From contig JAJNPX010000019.1 of the NCBI GenBank assembly GCA_021155145.1, positions 1 through 6,871 of the forward strand: a stretch of DNA of 6,871 bases, read 5' to 3'. Origin of the DNA: Acidisarcina sp. GTDB taxonomy: Bacteria > Acidobacteriota > Blastocatellia > Pyrinomonadales > Pyrinomonadaceae. Below, piece by piece: positions 1 to 5,494 of this stretch. Every line of letters starts with the position of its first letter. The stretch's first letter is position 1. The position numbers were made by a program, and so were the translations under genes. Under the pieces are notes generated by a model. The model was given only the letters and a program-made list of their open reading frames with translations. It searched no databases and had not been told where the DNA came from.

Positions 1-329
1 CGTTTCACCGAACTTTTGCGGAGAGCCCTTACAGCGGCGGACGCCACCTGGAACGCCTTCGCTACGTCGAATTCGTCCCTCTTACCGGCGCCGATGAGCA
101 GCACACGCTCCTCTTTATTTGCCTTTGCGGCCACCCCGTGAATAAGGGACGACTGGAAGTCTTTCCCGTAGATTTCCGCGTTATCCATTGCGTCGTCGAA
201 GACGAACGGAAATCGGCTCCTCACGTGAGCAAGTTCTGGAAGGCCTCGATCGTCATCTTCAAAGATCGGAACGATCAGAAGCTCAGTGAGGCCGGTACTC
301 GGGTCAAACGGGGCGTCATTTATCTTCAT
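1..329 (-). CDS. pepA: Leucyl aminopeptidase (M17 family), N-terminal part, runs off the left edge
   Basis: Translating the minus strand from the ATG at 329-327 gives 109 uninterrupted codons to the window edge, starting MKINDAPFDPSTGLTELLIVP. Near the end it has the stretch VLLIGAGKRDEFDVAKAF followed by QVASAAVRALRKSSVK. This 'G(L/A)GK..E.....A...A..A.R.L' block is typical of the macro-like N-terminal domain of M17 leucyl aminopeptidases, which precedes the dinuclear-metal catalytic domain. The catalytic domain, with its metal ligands and NTDAEGR motif, lies outside the window, so activity cannot be judged. M17 enzymes are cytoplasmic hexamers that remove N-terminal residues from peptides; in Escherichia coli PepA also binds DNA. 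The nearest Shine-Dalgarno-like sequence (AAAGGA, 342-347) is a rather long 12 nt from the ATG. The gene diverges from the Sm-like gene, and the nearest 18-bp operator starts 37 bp upstream of its start codon. Confidence 0.8.
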   Translation of the reverse strand, partial: MKINDAPFDPSTGLTELLIVPIFEDDDRGLPELAHVRSRFPFVFDDAMDNAEIYGKDFQSSLIHGVAAKANKEERVLLIGAGKRDEFDVAKAFQVASAAVRALRKSSVK

Positions 330-365
330 TTACTTCTATTTTCCTTTCGGTGCGTGATTCAAGAG

Positions 366-383
366 TTTTCTCTTAAGAGAAAA
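366..383. promoter_or_regulatory. 18-bp operator, copy 1 (perfect palindrome)
   Basis: TTTTCTCTTAAGAGAAAA equals its own reverse complement over all 18 bases. Four other copies of the motif occur in intergenic DNA of this window. This copy is the distal one of a pair, with starts 34 bp apart, between the divergent pepA-like gene and the Sm-like gene. The perfect dyad suggests a homodimeric DNA-binding protein. The HTH regulator encoded at 5079-5414 is the obvious candidate because its own upstream region carries two copies, but this is inference. Confidence 0.75.
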
Positions 384-399
384 ACGAATTTTACCTAAG

Positions 400-417
400 T
401 TTTCTCTTAGAGTAAAA
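400..417 (+). promoter_or_regulatory. 18-bp operator, copy 2, probably overlapping the -10 of the Sm-like gene
   Basis: TTTTCTCTTAGAGTAAAA shares the invariant first ten bases TTTTCTCTTA with the other four copies. It starts exactly 34 bp after copy 1, with a 16-bp spacer. Its right end contributes TAAAAT (413-418), a reasonable -10 hexamer, with a weak -35-like TTTACC (390-395) 17 bp upstream. Transcription would then begin a few bases further on, about 25 bp before the GTG start at 451. A protein bound here would cover the promoter, which fits repression. The promoter assignment is tentative; the repeat itself is directly visible. Confidence 0.7.
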
Positions 418-434
418 TCGAATTATCGCTTATC

Positions 435-439
435 GGAGG
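435..439 (+). promoter_or_regulatory. Ribosome binding site deciding a GTG start
   Basis: GGAGG lies 11 nt before the GTG at 451. The later in-frame ATG codons at 478 and 487 have no purine-rich sequence at a proper distance, so the GTG start is preferred even though the spacing is slightly long. Confidence 0.6.
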
Positions 440-450
440 CATAAATTACC

Positions 451-717
451 GTGGCTGAGGCTGTAACTGGGAACGAAATGCAAAAAATGGAAGAGTTGTT
501 AGCTGGTAGGATCGGCCGTAGGGTCGAACTTCACTGCGGTAGCGTATCGCTGAAAGGTGAGGTCCTCCTGGTCGGGGACGGAATCGTGCATCTGGACTGC
601 GATCCTTCGCCCGCGTTCGTCGCCATAAAGTACGTGTCCGCATTCATTGAGGGCGACGAAGGCGGTAGAGATCCTATCGGCATTGGCCTCCGACACAACA
701 GCCCAGAGCCGCTTTAG
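451..717 (+). CDS. Small Sm/LSm-like beta-barrel protein of unknown function
   Basis: An 88-residue protein with a GTG start chosen from the upstream GGAGG. After a short helical N-terminus (residues 1-19) comes GRRVELHCGSVSLKGEVLLV, then GDGIVHLDCD, then AFVAIKYVSAFIE. This 'G..V.+..G...+G.V..V.DGI+.L......+AI..+.A+' pattern is that of a compact five-strand small barrel. It resembles Sm-like/Hfq-like folds and the small uncharacterised proteins annotated as MM0924 family, from memory. The last ~18 residues look disordered. There is no signal peptide or membrane segment, so it should be cytoplasmic. It is monocistronic: the next gene starts about 550 bp downstream. Two copies of the 18-bp operator precede it, one over the probable -10, so it is likely controlled together with the HTH gene. 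RNA binding, which the fold would suggest, is not shown by the sequence. Confidence 0.7.
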   Translation: MAEAVTGNEMQKMEELLAGRIGRRVELHCGSVSLKGEVLLVGDGIVHLDCDPSPAFVAIKYVSAFIEGDEGGRDPIGIGLRHNSPEPL

Positions 718-875
718 ACCGCAGCGATACCTGTAGCCTTTAAGAGGCGCGAGGAAAGGACAAAAGAATGGATAGCTAGACGTTTGGGCGGGTTGCCAGC
801 TAAGCTAGACTTCGACCAGCCGCTCAAATGCTTTTCTCGCTTACGAGCGGGTTGACGAGGTGCAAAGCCTCGCCG

Positions 876-909
876 GAAAAGACGCCCGCATTTCTGTGGA
901 CGTCTTTTC
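876..909 (+). terminator. Possible terminator hairpin after the Sm-like gene
   Basis: GAAAAGACG (876-884) and CGTCTTTTC (901-909) form a perfect 9-bp stem around a 16-nt loop, and the right arm is T-rich. A CGAGG/CCTCG stem lies immediately upstream (856-872). The stem is AT-rich with a large loop and only TT follows, so termination is plausible but not convincing. Confidence 0.3.
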
Positions 910-1040
910 TTGAGTTCGAAGGTCTTCTTGTCTTCACCTGGACTATAACTGAGAGGATATGACAAAACATATAGTCTGGGTTTTCTTCGCGGCGTCAATC
1001 AGCTAACTCATGCCGTAACGATCGCCTTTGGGATCGAAGG

Positions 1041-1059
1041 GTTCCGGTACGGACTTTTT
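1041..1059 (+). terminator. Weak terminator-like hairpin followed by five T
   Basis: GTTCCG-GTA-CGGAC can fold into a 5-bp stem with one bulged T and a 3-nt loop, directly followed by TTTTT (1055-1059). It sits inside a wider dyad, GGATCG/CGATCC (1031-1036/1061-1066). The stem is short for an intrinsic terminator. Confidence 0.25.
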
Positions 1060-1257
1060 CCGATCCGGCGTTGTAGTCGTCAGTGATTCGTGATACTTTC
1101 AGGCGGGTTCTAATGCTTCCCTTCTTGCATCTTCGCTTAGCCGGCCGCATCCAGTGCCCACCGTGTTCCCCATTATTTGACCCGCATCTGCAATTGTGAC
1201 GCGTAGTGGTTCAGAGCCGCATCCGCCCGGCAGCAAATTTCCAACCGCAATGCGTTT

Positions 1258-1265
1258 AAGGTGAG
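1258..1265 (+). promoter_or_regulatory. Ribosome binding site deciding the ATG 1270 start
   Basis: AAGGTGAG lies 4 nt before the ATG at 1270. The in-frame GTG at 1261 is part of this sequence and has no such site of its own, so ATG 1270 is the better start. Confidence 0.6.
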
Positions 1266-1269
1266 ACAA

Positions 1270-2631
1270 ATGAAACGATCGGCCTTGTTGTCTATTATTA
1301 TTATTTCTGTCCTCTCGCTCGGAGCATCGGTCCAGACTTCGGAAACCTTCGATATCGCTACGTTTCAAGCGCCGCGAAACTGGAACAAGAAAACCAGCGT
1401 GGACTCCGTTCAGATGTCTACGGAAGACAAGGCAAATGGCACGTATTGCCTGATAACCCTGTTGAGATCGCTTCCCGGCGTGGGCACATCGCGGCAAAAT
1501 TTCGACGCCGCATGGCAGACGGTTGTGAAGGAAGCCGTAAATGTTGCAGCCGCGCCGCAGATGGCTCCCACCGGCAGCTCGCCGGAGTGGAAGACGGAGA
1601 TGGGGTTTGCTCCGTTCGAGAAGGACGGAGAGAAAGGAATGGCAGTGCTCGCGACGATAAGCGGCTACGGCAAGATGGTAAACGTTTTCGTTCTTACCAA
1701 TACCCCGGCACACGAACCGGCGATCACCGCGTTCTTGGAATCGATCAGCCTAAAGAAACCGGTCGCTGAAAATATCGTTACGCCTAAGACTGGACCTGCC
1801 GCCGCTTCGCCTGCGGCCGTTGCAAGCGGCTACGCTTTTACGACGACCAACTTTGATGACGGCTGGACAAGCACCGTTCAGGAAGACTGGGTTCACGTGT
1901 CTAAAGGGAATATCAGGATCTTGATCCATCACACTAATAAACAAGCGGATGCCTACAATTCCGTTGTTATGAACGGCCTTAAGAATGCCTGGGACGTCCT
2001 TGTCGCACCGCGTTACAGGTCGGCGCGCGATCTTGAATTCAAACCCCTGACAGGATGGCAAGCCATCGAATTCGCCGAAGGCGAGCTGGTCGAAGCCGGG
2101 ACCGGCCGCACGGTGCACGTCGTTTTGTTCAAAATGAACTATTCGAATGGCTCCGGACGGTATTTGGAATTCATCACCGCAAACAAGGCCGCTTTTGAAC
2201 AGGAGTTCGGCCCTTATCATGAAACGACGTACGGATGGGAAAAGATGGAGAAGATGGCGACCTACAACAAGTTTGCGATCTCCGCTGCCGATCTGAAGGG
2301 CAAATGGACGAACGATTTTTCCGGATCGCTCTCCTATGTGAACGCATACACCGGAGCGAGCGCGGGAACGTCGTCGCACGCTTCCATCGAGAATTTCGCC
2401 TTTGGCCCCGGCGGTACCTACAAATGGGACCTGGGCGTCGCGAGCGGGCAGGTCGGTTCGATAAAGTTTCAGAGCGTGAAGGCCGCCGGCCGCGTTAGCG
2501 TGCCGAACACCTGGCAGATCACGTTCTCGGACATCGAAGGCAGGCCAAGGACGTACTCCGCCTCGTTTTCCGCCGTCAAGGGCGGCCGAATTTTATGGCT
2601 CGACGGCAAGGCATACGGCAAGCTCGACTAG
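1270..2631 (+). CDS. Secreted protein of unknown function with a lipocalin-like C-terminal domain
   Basis: A 453-residue protein starting MKRSALLSIIIISVLSLGAS, a classic Sec signal peptide (charged start, hydrophobic core 5-18, likely cleavage near residues 20-23), so the mature protein should be periplasmic or exported. I see three parts. Residues 25-162 start ETFDIATFQAPRNWNKKT and end in a helix before a linker rich in Ala/Pro (163-187). Residues 188-335 form a second alpha/beta-looking unit starting with a Trp-rich segment (GWT, DWVHV). Residues 340-453 start DLKGKWTND and are rich in beta strand and Gly/Ser, resembling the GxW start of lipocalin-like barrels. There is a single Cys (60). 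I recognise no catalytic motif. The lipoprotein gene follows 44 bp later on the same strand, so the two are probably cotranscribed. Function is unknown. Confidence 0.75.
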   Translation: MKRSALLSIIIISVLSLGASVQTSETFDIATFQAPRNWNKKTSVDSVQMSTEDKANGTYCLITLLRSLPGVGTSRQNFDAAWQTVVKEAVNVAAAPQMAPTGSSPEWKTEMGFAPFEKDGEKGMAVLATISGYGKMVNVFVLTNTPAHEPAITAFLESISLKKPVAENIVTPKTGPAAASPAAVASGYAFTTTNFDDGWTSTVQEDWVHVSKGNIRILIHHTNKQADAYNSVVMNGLKNAWDVLVAPRYRSARDLEFKPLTGWQAIEFAEGELVEAGTGRTVHVVLFKMNYSNGSGRYLEFITANKAAFEQEFGPYHETTYGWEKMEKMATYNKFAISAADLKGKWTNDFSGSLSYVNAYTGASAGTSSHASIENFAFGPGGTYKWDLGVASGQVGSIKFQSVKAAGRVSVPNTWQITFSDIEGRPRTYSASFSAVKGGRILWLDGKAYGKLD

Positions 2632-2663
2632 CCGCTCACGAAGAGCAAGCAGGCCCGGCCGTC

Positions 2664-2670
2664 AAGGGAG
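2664..2670 (+). promoter_or_regulatory. Ribosome binding site of the lipoprotein gene
   Basis: AAGGGAG lies 5 nt before the ATG at 2676. It rules out the upstream in-frame ATG at 2595, which lies inside the preceding gene and would add 27 basic residues in front of the signal peptide. Confidence 0.7.
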
Positions 2671-2675
2671 ATGAT

Positions 2676-3914
2676 ATGTCAACGAAAAATCTGGTGATCG
2701 TCGGGCTGATATTTTTGGCGGTCTCGCTGGCTTGTAAATCGTTTATCCCTGGAAGGTTCAACGGCGCAGCGACAGTACCAACCGTAGATTTCACTGCGGT
2801 CGGAAAGCCGCTGAACGTAACGGTACTGCTCGATCGGACACGAACGGCGAACAGCAAGATCACGAAGGCAGGCGGCACCGTCTCGCTTACCTCAGCGGAC
2901 GGCAGCAAGTTCACGCTTGACGTTCCGGCAAACGCTCTCGATACCGAAACGGAAATTGTAATGACCGCCGTCAAAACGCTCGACGGCTCTCCGCTAAAGA
3001 ACAACGCGCCGACGGCTGTTCAGCTCGAACCATCGGGCCTCTTCTTCAAGGAACTCGTAACCCTGACCATCGTTCCCGCAAAGGAGATCCCGATCAAAGA
3101 TCAGATCATCTTCGGCTACGAGGGCGAAGGCGAAGATTATCACCTCGCCCTGATCGATCCGAAAAGCAAAGAGATCAGGATCAAGCTGATTGAATTCAGC
3201 GGAGCCGGCGTCGGCAGCGGTCCCGAGTCCGTATGGGCGGGACATCTGCAGATCCAGGCCGAGGCCGCCCGTTCGCGATTGACTCAAAAGTTGAGCGAAG
3301 TGCTTCAGGCCGAACGCATAAGGCAGCTGCTCGGCGAAGAATCCGACAGCGAAGACGCGTCCGGTCGCGTGAAATCACTGCTCGAACAGTATGAAGATCA
3401 GGTGATCCTAAAGGAACGGGCGGCCGCCGAATTGGATTGCCAGTTTGCTCGTAAAGCGATCGAGGACATCATCGGTCTAGAAAGGCAGCGGCAATTGCTC
3501 GGTTACGAGCCGCGCGCAGACCTTTCGGAACGGATCAAAAAGCTCGTTGAGATCGGCGAAAAATGTCGGAAGGCGTTCCGAGTAAACGGGCAAAGCCATG
3601 GTGCATCGTTCAAGGGCGAAATATGCGGGCTAGATAAGCCGTTTACCATTAACGTTGATTCGAAAACAGGTTCCTGGCCAATGAAATTCACGCCCACAAG
3701 CCCGATCGCCGGAACAATGGAAGGCAGTTATTCGTCCGATGGATGCGCGTTAACAGGCGGCGGCCCATATTCCGTCACTCTCAACGAAGACGGGTCTGGC
3801 ACGCTCGAATTCACCTACAACTCCACCGCAAGGTGCCCATTCGGCAGCATAAAAACCAGCAAGACCTCAACACTGCCGCTGACCCCGGCCCCGGATCTCT
3901 TTTGTGAACAGTAA
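2676..3914 (+). CDS. Lipoprotein with ZU5-like domain, tandem helical repeat and Cys-containing C-terminal domain
   Basis: A 412-residue protein. Residues 1-19 (MSTKNLVIVGLIFLAVSLA) are a lipoprotein signal peptide followed by Cys20, the probable lipidation site; the lipobox SLAC is slightly atypical at -3. Residues 66-175 contain GGTVSLTSADGSKFTLDVPA, then NALDTETEIVMTAV and QLEPSGLFFKELVTLTI. This matches the 'GGtv.l.dG..l.vP.gAl...t.I.+' pattern of ZU5-like domains, beta-sandwich modules of protein interaction. Residues 199-298 are charged and helical, holding two copies of a ~56-residue repeat (ERIRQLLG at 213 and ERQRQLLG at 269). Residues 303-412 form a Gly/Ser/Thr-rich beta-type domain with Cys 317, 357, 387 and 410, which could form disulphides outside the cytoplasm. 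It follows the secreted-protein gene by 44 bp. It is probably membrane-anchored on the periplasmic side or surface; its partner and role are unknown. Confidence 0.75.
   Translation: MSTKNLVIVGLIFLAVSLACKSFIPGRFNGAATVPTVDFTAVGKPLNVTVLLDRTRTANSKITKAGGTVSLTSADGSKFTLDVPANALDTETEIVMTAVKTLDGSPLKNNAPTAVQLEPSGLFFKELVTLTIVPAKEIPIKDQIIFGYEGEGEDYHLALIDPKSKEIRIKLIEFSGAGVGSGPESVWAGHLQIQAEAARSRLTQKLSEVLQAERIRQLLGEESDSEDASGRVKSLLEQYEDQVILKERAAAELDCQFARKAIEDIIGLERQRQLLGYEPRADLSERIKKLVEIGEKCRKAFRVNGQSHGASFKGEICGLDKPFTINVDSKTGSWPMKFTPTSPIAGTMEGSYSSDGCALTGGGPYSVTLNEDGSGTLEFTYNSTARCPFGSIKTSKTSTLPLTPAPDLFCEQ
3272..3571 (+). repeat. Tandem ~56-residue helical repeat within the lipoprotein
   Basis: In the lipoprotein, residues ~199-242 and ~255-298 align with one another. 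Each has a helix leading into E-R-x-R-Q-L-L-G, then an acidic or basic loop, then S/G-R-(V/I)-K-(S/K)-L-(L/V). The offset is 56 residues (Glu213 and Glu269). Protein similarity is clear but the DNA has diverged, so this is an old duplication. Confidence 0.55.
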
Positions 3915-4125
3915 AAACAGCGTCGCTACGGGTTCTGAAACCGAAGCTCTGATTGAGAAACTTTTCCGAAGAATGTTCCTATCGTGAGCCGGACCTCGTT
4001 TACCTATATGGACATCCAGATTCGGTTTGGCGTTGTTTCGAAGCCAGTCCTTACGATCTGAACATTGTGCGATCTGTGGATGATCCGGCAAGCGGCTCCC
4101 GCTCTCCATGGTAGACCCCGTTTCG

Positions 4126-4143
4126 GTTGTCCCTGGGGACAAC
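4126..4143. repeat. Perfect 8-bp inverted repeat in a convergent intergenic region
   Basis: GTTGTCCC-TG-GGGACAAC is a perfect dyad between the lipoprotein gene and the convergent spermidine-synthase-like gene, 50 bp from the latter's stop codon. No T-tract follows on either strand, so it is not a standard intrinsic terminator. It may still slow or stop transcription from both sides, or bind a protein. The rest of 3915-4193 shows no gene. Confidence 0.45.
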
Positions 4144-4193
4144 TCTTGATGTAACGAAAATAAGCCGCGCGCTTGAATGTGTGGAATTCGTTG

Positions 4194-4910
4194 CTACTTT
4201 TCTTTTCGCTTTTTTCGGGCGACGTAAACGAAGTTGGTGCTCACCGCCGAAGTGTAAGGGTTGGAGAATTCGATCCTGTGAGTATCCACTGACTCAAATG
4301 CTGTTTCCATAAGAAGTTTGACCCGCTCCGGGATCTGGTCATTCGACCAGAGCGTGAATGCCCCGCCACGCTTGAGTTGATCACTGACAGCCTTGAAGCC
4401 TTCCGCGCCGTAGAACGATCTGTTTTTCTGGTCGAGCACGAAATCGGGTGAATGATCGATGTCGAGAAGAACCGCGTCGAATTTCCTGGAGCTGTTCGAT
4501 ACGTCAAAGCCAGAGTGAACCATCTCGAAAAAATCACCCTGCCGCAGTTCGCATCGCTCGTCACGGGACACGACCTCGCCCATAGGGACCAGGCCCGTTC
4601 GGTGCCATTCAATTACTTCCTGAAATAGGTCTATTACCAGGAGGCTCTGTACCCTTTTGTTCTCCAAAGCGGCCGCCGCGGTATAGCCAAGTCCGAGGCC
4701 GCCAACCACAACCTCCAATTCACCCTCGAGTCCGGCCAGCCCAAGCCGTGCAAGGGCCTCCTCGCTCTCGGTGAAGAGGCTCGACATCAAATACTCGTCA
4801 CCGAGTTTGACCTCAAATACCTCCACGTTACCTTGAAGCGGCTCGGTCCTGCGTCGGAGCGTGAGATCGCCCAGTGGCGTTGCGTGATAAGCGAGTTCTC
4901 TAATTGTCAT
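4194..4910 (-). CDS. Spermidine-synthase-like protein (SAM-binding Rossmann fold)
   Basis: A 238-residue cytoplasmic protein. VVVGGLGLGYT (67-77) is the glycine-rich nucleotide loop of the SAM/decarboxylated-SAM fold. Asp94 (VID) ends the second strand, as expected for the ribose-binding acidic residue. GDFF (125-128) and LLDIDHSPDF (148-157) occupy the positions of the GD motif and the D-x-D active-site segment of polyamine aminopropyltransferases. RGGAFTLWSND (181-191) follows. The opening LRRR...FEVKLGDEYLMSSLF is characteristic of a family commonly annotated as spermidine synthase, though shorter (238 residues against ~280-300) and with an unusual N-terminus. A methyltransferase role is equally possible. 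No Shine-Dalgarno sequence precedes the ATG at 4910-4908, which lies in an AT-rich leader. One 18-bp operator lies 65 bp upstream. The C-terminal tail is basic (RKKRKEK). It follows the HTH gene on the same strand after ~170 bp and is probably transcribed from its own promoter. Confidence 0.75.
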   Translation of the reverse strand: MTIRELAYHATPLGDLTLRRRTEPLQGNVEVFEVKLGDEYLMSSLFTESEEALARLGLAGLEGELEVVVGGLGLGYTAAAALENKRVQSLLVIDLFQEVIEWHRTGLVPMGEVVSRDERCELRQGDFFEMVHSGFDVSNSSRKFDAVLLDIDHSPDFVLDQKNRSFYGAEGFKAVSDQLKRGGAFTLWSNDQIPERVKLLMETAFESVDTHRIEFSNPYTSAVSTNFVYVARKKRKEK

Positions 4911-4974
4911 TAATTGTAAAATTTTAATCTCGAGTGTTTGTGGGCTGGGTCGTTAAGGTTCGCCAGCCGTAATA

Positions 4975-4992
4975 TTTTACCCTAAGAGAAAA
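4975..4992 (-). promoter_or_regulatory. 18-bp operator, copy 3, upstream of the spermidine-synthase-like gene
   Basis: On the minus strand this reads TTTTCTCTTAGGGTAAAA, identical over 18 bases to copy 4 at 5461-5478. It lies between the HTH gene and the spermidine-synthase-like gene, oriented with the latter. As in the other copies its end forms TAAAAT, which could be a -10; TTGTAA is the nearest -35-like sequence but at an overlong spacing of 20. No second good copy is present, only a 12-of-18 match at 5019-5036. Confidence 0.7.
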
Positions 4993-5078
4993 TTCCATTT
5001 TACAATGTTTCTTCGATGTCGTACCCCAAAGAAAAATGACCACTAGAATCGAGATCGGTGCAGTTCCGATTAAGCGAT

Positions 5079-5414
5079 TTAACGAACCCTGGTCCGTTTG
5101 ATCGTTTTGGGCGATTCCTTGCCCATTTTGTCGTTTCTACCCGGGCGGGACGCGGTACTTGTCTTTTGCCTTGCTACGCCTTCTCTCTCCTTGCTCGCCG
5201 GTCTCGTCTCGGCCGGAACGAAGACAAGCAGATCACCCGGCTGACATTCAAGAGCCTTACAGAGCCGTCCGAGCGTTTCCATGCTTATCTTTTCGATCTT
5301 GCTTTTCCAGAAACGGGAAGCCACGGCGGGTGAGAGTTCCGCTGCGAGCTGTAACCGGTGCGCGTTCTGGATGCCGCGTTCTTTAGCGATTTCTTTTATC
5401 CGAATTTCTATCAT
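5079..5414 (-). CDS. XRE/Cro-CI-type HTH transcriptional regulator (HTH_26-like)
   Basis: A 111-residue protein when started at the second ATG (5414-5412). That start has AAAGGA 9 nt upstream, whereas the same AAAGGA abuts the first ATG (5423). Residues ~1-65 form a complete Cro/CI helix-turn-helix: IRIKEIAKERGI (helix 1), NAHRLQLAAEL (helix 2), SPAVASRFWK (recognition helix), then ISMETLGRLCKALECQPGDLL and VFVP. This is the hallmark of short HTH_26-type regulators. The last ~45 residues are strongly basic and probably disordered, with no sensor domain visible, so the signal is unknown. Two 18-bp operators begin 47 bp upstream of its start, and another precedes the next gene on the same strand, which points to autoregulation and local control. 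Binding of these operators by this protein is inference. Confidence 0.85.
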   Translation of the reverse strand: MIEIRIKEIAKERGIQNAHRLQLAAELSPAVASRFWKSKIEKISMETLGRLCKALECQPGDLLVFVPAETRPASKEREGVARQKTSTASRPGRNDKMGKESPKTIKRTRVR

Positions 5415-5423
5415 TAAGTTCAT

Positions 5424-5429
5424 TCCTTT
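5424..5429 (-). promoter_or_regulatory. Ribosome binding site choosing the second ATG of the HTH gene
   Basis: AAAGGA on the minus strand directly touches the first ATG (5423-5421) but lies 9 nt from the second (5414-5412), which is the normal distance. This favours the shorter, 111-residue product. Confidence 0.55.
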
Positions 5430-5460
5430 AGTGAAATGGGATATCTGCGAGTTTACAAGA

Positions 5461-5478
5461 TTTTCTCTTAGGGTAAAA
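5461..5478 (+). promoter_or_regulatory. 18-bp operator, copy 4, upstream of the HTH gene
   Basis: TTTTCTCTTAGGGTAAAA is identical to copy 3. It is the member of the second pair nearest to the HTH gene, lying between that gene (minus strand) and the zinc-ribbon/PP2C genes (plus strand). A plus-strand TTTACA (5452-5457) and TAAAAT (5474-5479) with 16-bp spacing could form a promoter through the box. Confidence 0.75.
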
Positions 5479-5494
5479 TCACACTTTGCAAATA

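Larger units (their letters stand above)
718..1257. other. Long non-coding stretch with several hairpins
   Basis: About 540 bases lie between the Sm-like gene and the ribosome binding site of the secreted-protein gene, with no convincing coding sequence on either strand. The longest open frame, on the minus strand (998-714), gives a basic, low-complexity 94-aa translation with no recognisable domain and no good ribosome binding site. Visible structure includes CCGCTC/GAGCGG (820-825/845-850), CGAGG/CCTCG (856-860/868-872), a 9-bp stem at 876-909 and a weak stem followed by five T at 1041-1059. The stretch could hold the 3' end of the small-gene transcript, a small RNA, or the leader of the downstream operon. 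None of these is established. Confidence 0.4.

Noticed and set aside
138..398. 86-aa plus-strand open frame
   Set aside because: It is antisense to the convincing M17 aminopeptidase frame and runs on through operator copy 1; its translation resembles no protein.
714..998. 94-aa minus-strand open frame in the hairpin-rich gap
   Set aside because: Very basic, no domain, no good ribosome binding site, and it overlaps the end of the Sm-like gene; its T-rich and A-rich blocks come from the hairpins.
1021..1070. Possible tRNA-like arm around GGGTTCCGGTACGG
   Set aside because: No matching acceptor, D or anticodon arms and no TpsiC consensus; a simple dyad is all that is visible.
1099..1713. 204-aa minus-strand open frame
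   Set aside because: It is mostly antisense to the secreted-protein gene and has an Arg-rich shadow composition; the plus strand has the signal peptide and ribosome binding site.
1750..2379. 209-aa minus-strand open frame
   Set aside because: Antisense shadow of the secreted-protein gene with no recognisable motif.
3915..4193. Possible gene fragment in the convergent gap
   Set aside because: Only short open frames broken by stops, with no motif and no ribosome binding site.
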